From the NCBI GenBank assembly GCA_022764465.1, contig JALERL010000108.1, positions 1 to 60,501 on the forward strand: a stretch of 60,501 nt of DNA, written 5' to 3'. The notes under the pieces were generated by a model. It was not told the DNA's origin, did not search any database, and saw nothing but the letters and a program-made list of their open reading frames with translations. A program made the translations under genes and the position numbers. Shown piece after piece: positions 46,307 to 53,335 of the stretch (positions within the stretch are counted from its first letter, which is position 1; each line of letters opens with the position of its first letter). The DNA comes from Lachnospiraceae bacterium (GTDB lineage: Bacteria; Bacillota; Clostridia; Lachnospirales; Lachnospiraceae).

Positions 46307-47113
46307 ATGAGGATCATAGCAGCAGATGATGAAAAGCTGGCATTGCAGAATCTGACAAAGGCAATTGCAGAAGCAGAGCCGGAAGCGGAACTGGTTACTT
46401 TTTCCGAGCCGGAAGAAGTACTGGATTATGCAAAGGATCATCCGCTGGATGTGGCATTTTTAGATGTGGAAATGGGAACTATGACGGGCATTGAAGTAGC
46501 AAAGCAGTTGAAGATCCGGTATCCGAAGATCAATATTGTATTTGTGACGGGCTATGATAAATATATGGCACAGGCAATCGAACTTCGTATGAGCGGCTAT
46601 GTCAGTAAACCGGTTACAAAGGAGAAGATCCGCATTGAGTTAGAGGATTTAAAGTATCCGGTTACGCGGGTGCAGGAAAATATTCTGGAGGCAAGATGCT
46701 TTGGCAACTTTGAAGTATTTGTAAATGGCAGGGCATTAGAGTTTGAACGGGCAAAGACAAAGGAGATGCTTGCCTATCTGATCGACCGGAGAGGCAGTGT
46801 GGTAACATCCGGGGAACTGCGTAGTGTGCTCTGGGAAGATGCATTGTCAGATGATAATACAAGGTCATATCTATCAAAGTTAAAGAAAGATTTAATATCA
46901 ACACTGAAACATGCCGGTGTGCGGGAGACACTGCGGGAATCCAGAGGAAAATATTCTGTGGATATAGAACGGATATCCTGTGATTATTACGATTATCTGG
47001 ACGATAAGCCGGAGGGAGTACGGGCATACAATGGAGAATATATGGCGCAGTATAGCTGGGGCGAGATACGGAATGTCCTGCTTTACGACCGGCAGTTGAA
47101 GCATAATCAATAG
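46307..47113 (+). CDS. Response regulator with SARP-type winged-helix output
   Basis: 268 residues. The receiver (about 1-120) has the acidic pair Asp7-Asp8, phospho-acceptor Asp 53 (DVAFLDVEMG), Thr 81 and Lys 101 (GYVSKPV). The output domain (about 130-260) resembles the SARP/OmpR winged helix, with CFGNFEVFVNGRALEFERAK and SGELRSVLWEDALSDDN. ATG 46307 has AAAGGAAGCAGG upstream; an in-frame start 108 bases earlier lies inside the kinase gene. It is the partner of the LytS-type kinase. Confidence 0.92.
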   Translation: MRIIAADDEKLALQNLTKAIAEAEPEAELVTFSEPEEVLDYAKDHPLDVAFLDVEMGTMTGIEVAKQLKIRYPKINIVFVTGYDKYMAQAIELRMSGYVSKPVTKEKIRIELEDLKYPVTRVQENILEARCFGNFEVFVNGRALEFERAKTKEMLAYLIDRRGSVVTSGELRSVLWEDALSDDNTRSYLSKLKKDLISTLKHAGVRETLRESRGKYSVDIERISCDYYDYLDDKPEGVRAYNGEYMAQYSWGEIRNVLLYDRQLKHNQ

Positions 47114-47126
47114 AACAAAATAATTT

Positions 47127-47216
47127 AAAATCACCTCAAAAAAGCAACGTTTTGACAACATTCAGTTTGTATAATGAATGTATGAAACCGAAATGTGTAT
47201 TTTTTGAGGTGATTTT
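47127..47216 (+). promoter_or_regulatory. Perfect 17 bp inverted repeat burying a ribosome site
   Basis: AAAATCACCTCAAAAAA (47127-47143) is the exact complement of TTTTTTGAGGTGATTTT (47200-47216). Inside, GTTT/AAAC and CATTCA/TGAATG pair in register, so the whole can fold as one hairpin. The right arm contains GAGGTG, the ribosome site of the next gene. Between the arms lie TTGACA and TATAAT, but only 12 bases apart. Confidence 0.6.
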
Positions 47217-47218
47217 TT

Positions 47219-47584
47219 ATGTGCATACTTGTTTATGATGAGGATAAGAAGCAGCGGATTGCTACAGTCCGGATGATTGAGCAGGCAAATGATGAGACGG
47301 ATTATGAAACGGATATTTACAGCTTTGATGATCCTGACAGAGTACTTGAATGCGCCCGGAACGATTATGTGGATGTTGCATTTATCAGCATGGAAGACCG
47401 TCTGGGCAAGGGACTGTTTCTTGCGAGGCACCTGAAGAAGGAGACACCGGAGATCAATCTGATCCCAATGTCCGAGAAACTAAGGTTTGGAAAAGAGCTT
47501 CTGAATCTTCGGGTGAGTGGCTTTATTCTTGGAGAGCGGACAAAGGATAAGGTATTGGATGAACTGATGAACTTAAGATATTAA
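47219..47584 (+). CDS. Stand-alone degenerate receiver-like protein
   Basis: 121 residues aligning well with the receiver of the preceding regulator along its whole length (YDEDKKQRIA, then YVDVAFISMED, then SGFILGER). The phospho-acceptor Asp is replaced by Ser57, Thr 81 by Ser 85 and the invariant Lys by Gly105. There is no output domain. It appears to be a diverged duplicate acting as a non-phosphorylatable pseudo-receiver, perhaps a decoy or dimer partner. GAGGTG precedes the ATG. A large surface-protein gene follows 49 bases downstream. Confidence 0.72.
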   Translation: MCILVYDEDKKQRIATVRMIEQANDETDYETDIYSFDDPDRVLECARNDYVDVAFISMEDRLGKGLFLARHLKKETPEINLIPMSEKLRFGKELLNLRVSGFILGERTKDKVLDELMNLRY

Positions 47585-47633
47585 GCAGTGGTTTGAGGAC
47601 AATCGATTCACTATAGAAAAGAGAGGACGAAAG

Positions 47634-50600
47634 ATGAAAAAGAAAACAGGATATGGAAAAAGAATATTGGTTTCTATTTTGACGGCAGCGATGTTTCTTA
47701 CCGGTGTGGACACTTCCGGACTTATGGTTGCAAAGGCAGCGACAGTAAGTGGCCTGCCGGGAGCAAGAACACTCACCGATTCAAATGGAAATGTGTTTCT
47801 GGGTGGCAATTATATCGAGGTAGGTGTCAGTAAGCACGGAAGCTTTGGTACCTCTTTGATGCCATCGGATAATGTGACAAATGAAAGCTGCACGCAGCAG
47901 GCATTTCATGCATCAACTTCTTATAAGGGTCTGGGATTACAGTCAGACCAGGATGGATGGAATATTGGGGAAGAACCGCTTACCGGTGATTTTTTTCTGC
48001 CGGGGTCTCCGGAGGAACGATGGATTTTAGAATATGATGTAGATGGCACGAAGTATACACATTGTGTCGCAGACCGTGCAAATGCCAAAATAGGATCCTG
48101 GAGTACTGAGCCATTTGCAACAAATACGTCATCTGATGATCAGTTATCAGCAAGAATCTATGGTGTGACTGCAATGGGGGTCGCTATTACGATTGATTAT
48201 AGCTTTGACGTGGATGATCTGGAATATAAGACAGATGTAGCAATTGAAAATAGAAGCGGAAAGAATATTTCTAATGTTCGTTTTGTGCGAAGCTTTGATC
48301 CGGATCAGGATCAGCAGAAGTATGGATCGTATACAACATATAATAAGGTAATCTGTAATCCGGTTTCTACACAGAAAGCAGGTGCGGACAATTATGCGAT
48401 GGTTGTGGCAAGGGGCACACAGTCTCTGGGAGGATTTTTCTTCCTTGCAGTGGATAATCGTGCAAGGGCATCCAGAGGTGTTGCATTTTCACCATCCAAT
48501 GCATCACTTCCGGGCTTATGGGATTCTGCACCGGTTACCGCTAAGACCTATGCAGAGAATGAAGATATTGAAATGACACCATCAGATCTGAATGGCTATC
48601 AAAATGAAGATAATGCGATTGCAATTACCTTCAATCTTGGAACCATGAATGCCGGTAAGTCAGATTCCTTAGAGTATTACTCCAGTCTTGATCCGAATGT
48701 TTCCGAATCTTTGGATAAGTTAAAAAAGACACTGGGCTTAAATATCGACTTCAGGGGTGAGACAATCAATGGTTTTGACGGTGCCGGTACATACGATATT
48801 ACCCGTGATGAAGATGGCAGACAGTGGAAGCTTGTAATCGGAGAGGATAAGACCTATATACTCTATGATGAAACCGGTGCGGTAATTGATACCGGAACCT
48901 ACGATGCGGATGCAGATCTTGGCGTCAAGCTGATGGAGGAATGGTACGGATCTACCCTTACGATCCAGAAGGAAGCACAGGGAGATACAACCTATGAGCC
49001 GGCAAAGATTATAATTCCGGCAAGACCGGGTGCACCGGATGATCCGAATGTACCGAACCCGGATAATTCAGCTCCGACAGAGATCACGACAAGTGATGTA
49101 ACGACAACGACCAACAGCATCCGGGTGAAAGGCGTAAAAGGTCAGGAATATACGATTGATGGCGGACGTACCTGGAAGAAACCGGATGCAAGTGGAGAAG
49201 TCCTTTTTGATGGACTGACAGAAGGAACCGAGTATCAGGTGCAGACGAGGACTGCTGCAACAGGTTCTTCTCTGGCATCCTGCGTATCTACCGGTGTGAT
49301 AGTTAAGACGATGCGGATGTTTACAGACATTGTAGAAACAGAGTATTTTGATCAGGAGTACGATGGAACACCTCATGTAGTCAAGGCAGAGACAGCAGTA
49401 GAAGGTGCGGTGGTAAGCTACAGCGAGTCCTTAGCCGGTCCTTATCGCAGCGAACCATATTCTTTTACGGAAATGGGAACCAATACGATTTATTATAAGA
49501 TTGAAAAAGATGGTTATTATACAGCATATGGTGATCTGAATGCCACCATTACCGAAAAGACAGTTACCGTTGCAATTCAGGATGTTTCCAAAACATATGG
49601 AGATAAGGATCCTGAACTTACCTATACAGTAGTCGATGGATTGCTTGAAGGATATGAATTGACGGGAATTACACTGACAAGAACCCATGGCGAAAACGTT
49701 GGAAGCTATGAGATCAGCGGAACATATACAGCACCTTCCGGAAGCGTGTATGACGTAGCTTTTGCGAATGTTGGAACATTTACAATCGCGCCGAAGGAGC
49801 TTTCCGTTTCCTGGACAAATACGACACTTACTTATAATGGACATCCGCAGGCACCGGCAGCAAGCGTCAATGGAGTACTTGCAGGGGATACGGTAGAACC
49901 GGTTGTAACGGGAGTAATGGAGGATGCCGGAGAAGATTATACCGCAACCGTATCTATCGATAATCATAACTATGTATTAGATGAAAGCGGGACAAGTACA
50001 GGCTTTCAGATTGTGAATGCAGATCAGGACAAGCCGATACTTACAGCAAAAAATGAGACAATCCTTGGCAGAGGGGACGGAACGATTACCGGTCTTACCA
50101 CTGCAATGCAGTACCGCAAGGTAGACTTTAGTTCTGGCGTAACTACAAGATCAGAATATCAGGATGTTATTGATCCGGATATGAACTTAGCAGATGGAAC
50201 TTATGAAGTGCGTTATGCTGCGAAGAAGAACTACAATGCTTCCGAAGCCACAACGGTTATGATCCGTTCCGGCAGAAAGCTTGTCATCACCCTGCCAGAG
50301 GCAAAGAAGCAGGTTGGATATTCGATCAGCACAGATAAAAAGGAAGGAAACTGGTTAGAAAATGCTTCGCTTTGTTTTGAACTTGCAAAGGGATATTCTA
50401 AGACAGAAAACTTTGCGGTGAAGTTGAATGGAAAAGCAATCGATCTGAATGCGGATGGCAGCTATGCGATCAGCCAGATGAAAGAGGATCAGAAGATTAC
50501 AGTAGAAGGTGTGGCAGATATTACTGCACCGGAAGGGACCATTACGGTTCAGACGAATGTATGGAAGAATCTGGTGAATAAAGTAACATTCAATTTGTTC

Positions 50601-53159
50601 TGCACAGATGCACAGAAGGTAAAATTTACCGGAAGTGATGCAGGAAGCGGTGTAGATAGTATTTCTTACTACCTATATGCTCCAACAAAGAAAAAAGCAG
50701 AACTTAATTATGCAGACTTAGCTGCATTAGATGCAAAGAGCTGGACAAAGCTTACCCTGGATAAGAAGCATGCATCAGAGATTACAATCAATCCACAGGA
50801 AAAGTTTGTTATCTATGCGAAGGTGACCGATAAGGCAAAAAACGTAACTTATCTTTCAACAAATGGAATTGTTGCAGATGAAACAAAGCCAGTGATAAGC
50901 GGTATCAAAGCAGGAGAGAATTATTGTGAAGATCAGACAGTAACGATTAAGGATAAAAATCTTTCAAAAGTGACTGTCCGTGTAGAAAATGGTAAGGAAA
51001 AAGAACTTACATGTGGGGCTGATGGAAAGTATGTGCTTGATATTTCTTCCGTTATAAAGGAACGTGGAACAAAGAAACTCACACTGACAGCTTATGATAA
51101 GAGCGGAAACAAGACATCGGTCACTGTGTTCGCCGGACATAGTTATGGCGATGCAGAGGTTACTGATCCGACTGCAATCGATAAGGGATATACCGGTTAT
51201 ATCTGCAAGGATTGCAAGCATATACATAAGGAAAAAGAGACAGCAGCGATTGGCGTGAAAGGATTAGAACCATCCGATAAGAAGCAGCTGGAGAAAACAA
51301 AAAAGGAAGCCCAGAAGCGTCTTGCAGATACAAAGAATTTACCGACGGAAGCAGAAAAGAAGTTATACGAAGACGTTATTAAGAAGTCCGAAGAATTGCT
51401 TCAGAATATCGAAAAGGTAGAAAAAGAGATCGAAAAGATTGAAAAACTGGATAATGTACTTCCAAAGATCGACAGTATTACAACAGATGACAGTAAGAAG
51501 TTATCGGAAGAATTAAAGAAAGTAAAGGATCTCTTAGACGTGGATAATCCGGATACACCAACAGAGAGTCTGACTGTCAAGCAGAAAAAGAAGTTACAGG
51601 AGTATCAGAAGGATTTAGAAAAGAAGCAGGAACGTATTTCAAAAATATCAGATGCGTTCGATGATCTGTATCATGGTACAGATGAGAAGACCGGTATAGA
51701 CAGTATTCCGGATAAGGCATTTGTACAGCCGTCTGATCAGAAGAATATTGAACAGCTGATCAAGGATATTGAGGAACTGCTTGATAAAAATAACGGTAAT
51801 CTGACAGAAAAGCAGAAGAAACAGTTACAGCAGAATAAAGCAGATCTGATAGAGAAACTGAAGGAAGCTGCAAAGAAAGATATAGAGGCAGCTTACCAGG
51901 AACGTGTAAAAGAGATCAATGAGACTATCACAGATGCAGCAAGGCGGGAAAGCACAGTAAAGAAAGCATCTGAGATTGCAGAAAATGCAAAAAAAGAGAT
52001 CAATCAGGCATCTGATCTTTCTGCTATTACATCCAAACGCGATGAAACAAAATTAAATCTTGAATCAATATTTACTGAAAACGGTGATACAAAGAAAACA
52101 GACACAAATACTTCGACATCAACAGAAGCAAATCTTCCAATCGTTACAGAGAAGGAAACTTCATCAGCGGTTAAGAAAGATACGGCAACTTCTGCGACAG
52201 ACAGCAAGGTTATAGGAGTTGATTATAAGGATATTGCAAAGCAACAGGCAGTAGAGTCCGCAGAAATTGCATATGGAAAGGGATCCATTCAGGTGACGAT
52301 CGAGTCTGTCGATGAAAATGGTGAGAAGGAAACAGACCAGTCGATCCAGGGAGTAATGGTTTCAAGCTATGAAGATATTATTGATGCATGTCTGGATACG
52401 GAAGAAAAAGCGGCGGTAGAAGCGGGCGAAGGCATAGAAATCCGTCTGACTGTTTCAAAAGTACCGGAGAATATTTCAAAGGAAGACCAGACTTTAGTAC
52501 AACAGGAAGTAGAAGAGAGAACGAAGGAAGAAGAAGGCTTTACACTGGCATCCTTTATCGATATTCATCTGGAAAAACGTATCGGTGCAGCAAAGTGGAA
52601 GAAGATTGCAAATGCCAAGCAGGAGCTTGAGATTACGATTGATATTCCGGATGAACTGAAGGTTGACGGAGCCGCTTATAGCATTATGCGCTGTCATGAT
52701 GGAGCATGTGTTCTTTTATCAGATCTTGATGAGAATCCGGATACAATTACAATCCGGACACAGCTCTTCTCGACCTATGCGATCTGCTATGCAGCAGCAG
52801 AAAATGTAGAGGAAGAAAGTGAGGAAACAGTTACAACTGCGGATACAGAGATTGTGGATGCAGAAGCATCGGCAGCAGGAACTAAGACTGCGGATATGGA
52901 TCAGACAAAGAGTGGCGATACCTGTCACCTGCATTGGTGGATTCTGGTATTAGCAATCTTAGGAGCAATCCTTCTGTTAGGCTTAAAGAAGGTATCTGTT
53001 CCATACCAGACAGCGATTCTGGTTATTGATCTTGCAGCAGCATTATTACTTGCAATTTTTGGAACATGCAGCTTAGACTGGATCTTCTTTGGAGGAAACG
53101 CAGTAGCTGTAATCATCTGCTACATTATAAAAATCAGAAGAAATTCAGAAAACAGATAA
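47634..53159 (+). CDS. Large secreted/membrane-anchored repeat protein (1841 residues)
   Basis: Signal peptide ends near AKAATVSG. A beta-rich N-terminal region runs to about 460; an Fn3/MBG-like stretch to about 800 contains TYGDKDPELTYTV and LTYNGHPQAPAASVNG; a module GTITGLTTAMQYRKV occurs at ~815; Ig-like parts run to about 1165; a CxxC finger-like segment (YTGYICKDCKHIH) is at ~1185. A Lys/Glu-rich coiled coil covers about 1215-1465, then a Ser/Thr linker. Three hydrophobic helices (about 1766-1784, 1790-1810, 1812-1832) end it with a basic tail, so it is membrane-embedded rather than LPXTG-anchored. It is likely an adhesin or surface scaffold; the function is inferred only. Confidence 0.85.
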   Translation: MKKKTGYGKRILVSILTAAMFLTGVDTSGLMVAKAATVSGLPGARTLTDSNGNVFLGGNYIEVGVSKHGSFGTSLMPSDNVTNESCTQQAFHASTSYKGLGLQSDQDGWNIGEEPLTGDFFLPGSPEERWILEYDVDGTKYTHCVADRANAKIGSWSTEPFATNTSSDDQLSARIYGVTAMGVAITIDYSFDVDDLEYKTDVAIENRSGKNISNVRFVRSFDPDQDQQKYGSYTTYNKVICNPVSTQKAGADNYAMVVARGTQSLGGFFFLAVDNRARASRGVAFSPSNASLPGLWDSAPVTAKTYAENEDIEMTPSDLNGYQNEDNAIAITFNLGTMNAGKSDSLEYYSSLDPNVSESLDKLKKTLGLNIDFRGETINGFDGAGTYDITRDEDGRQWKLVIGEDKTYILYDETGAVIDTGTYDADADLGVKLMEEWYGSTLTIQKEAQGDTTYEPAKIIIPARPGAPDDPNVPNPDNSAPTEITTSDVTTTTNSIRVKGVKGQEYTIDGGRTWKKPDASGEVLFDGLTEGTEYQVQTRTAATGSSLASCVSTGVIVKTMRMFTDIVETEYFDQEYDGTPHVVKAETAVEGAVVSYSESLAGPYRSEPYSFTEMGTNTIYYKIEKDGYYTAYGDLNATITEKTVTVAIQDVSKTYGDKDPELTYTVVDGLLEGYELTGITLTRTHGENVGSYEISGTYTAPSGSVYDVAFANVGTFTIAPKELSVSWTNTTLTYNGHPQAPAASVNGVLAGDTVEPVVTGVMEDAGEDYTATVSIDNHNYVLDESGTSTGFQIVNADQDKPILTAKNETILGRGDGTITGLTTAMQYRKVDFSSGVTTRSEYQDVIDPDMNLADGTYEVRYAAKKNYNASEATTVMIRSGRKLVITLPEAKKQVGYSISTDKKEGNWLENASLCFELAKGYSKTENFAVKLNGKAIDLNADGSYAISQMKEDQKITVEGVADITAPEGTITVQTNVWKNLVNKVTFNLFCTDAQKVKFTGSDAGSGVDSISYYLYAPTKKKAELNYADLAALDAKSWTKLTLDKKHASEITINPQEKFVIYAKVTDKAKNVTYLSTNGIVADETKPVISGIKAGENYCEDQTVTIKDKNLSKVTVRVENGKEKELTCGADGKYVLDISSVIKERGTKKLTLTAYDKSGNKTSVTVFAGHSYGDAEVTDPTAIDKGYTGYICKDCKHIHKEKETAAIGVKGLEPSDKKQLEKTKKEAQKRLADTKNLPTEAEKKLYEDVIKKSEELLQNIEKVEKEIEKIEKLDNVLPKIDSITTDDSKKLSEELKKVKDLLDVDNPDTPTESLTVKQKKKLQEYQKDLEKKQERISKISDAFDDLYHGTDEKTGIDSIPDKAFVQPSDQKNIEQLIKDIEELLDKNNGNLTEKQKKQLQQNKADLIEKLKEAAKKDIEAAYQERVKEINETITDAARRESTVKKASEIAENAKKEINQASDLSAITSKRDETKLNLESIFTENGDTKKTDTNTSTSTEANLPIVTEKETSSAVKKDTATSATDSKVIGVDYKDIAKQQAVESAEIAYGKGSIQVTIESVDENGEKETDQSIQGVMVSSYEDIIDACLDTEEKAAVEAGEGIEIRLTVSKVPENISKEDQTLVQQEVEERTKEEEGFTLASFIDIHLEKRIGAAKWKKIANAKQELEITIDIPDELKVDGAAYSIMRCHDGACVLLSDLDENPDTITIRTQLFSTYAICYAAAENVEEESEETVTTADTEIVDAEASAAGTKTADMDQTKSGDTCHLHWWILVLAILGAILLLGLKKVSVPYQTAILVIDLAAALLLAIFGTCSLDWIFFGGNAVAVIICYIIKIRRNSENR

Positions 53160-53163
53160 ATCG

Positions 53164-53205
53164 AATCCCAGAATGTGCATTGTCACATTTCTGGGATTTG
53201 TTTTA
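53164..53205 (+). terminator. Terminator after the 1841-residue protein
   Basis: AATCCCAGAATGTG pairs with CACATTTCTGGGATT (one bulged base), followed by TTGTTTT. Confidence 0.88.
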
Positions 53206-53270
53206 TCTGTCATGAATTCATAAAAGCACGAAAAAGGGCATGAAATAGCAGCATTAACCGTCCTTTTCTG

Positions 53271-53299
53271 TTGAAAAGGAAAGCCATGGCATATATAAT
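53271..53299 (+). promoter_or_regulatory. Sigma-A promoter of the second large secreted protein
   Basis: TTGAAA, 17 bases, perfect TATAAT. The TTGAAA overlaps a CCTTTTC/GAAAAGG hairpin. Confidence 0.75.
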
Positions 53300-53335
53300 A
53301 AAGGTATACAGTTTTCTACAACGGAAAAGGGAGGT

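Noticed and set aside
47152-47175. TTGACA and TATAAT between the inverted-repeat arms as a standard promoter
   Set aside because: The spacing is 12 bases, too short for sigma-A; a promoter in the loop remains possible but is not claimed.
49431-49967. Long antisense frames within the giant surface protein gene
   Set aside because: They lack ribosome sites and mirror the biased codon use of the sense strand.
52933-53159. LPXTG sorting signal at the end of the 1841-residue protein
   Set aside because: No LPXTG-like motif; the end has three hydrophobic helices.
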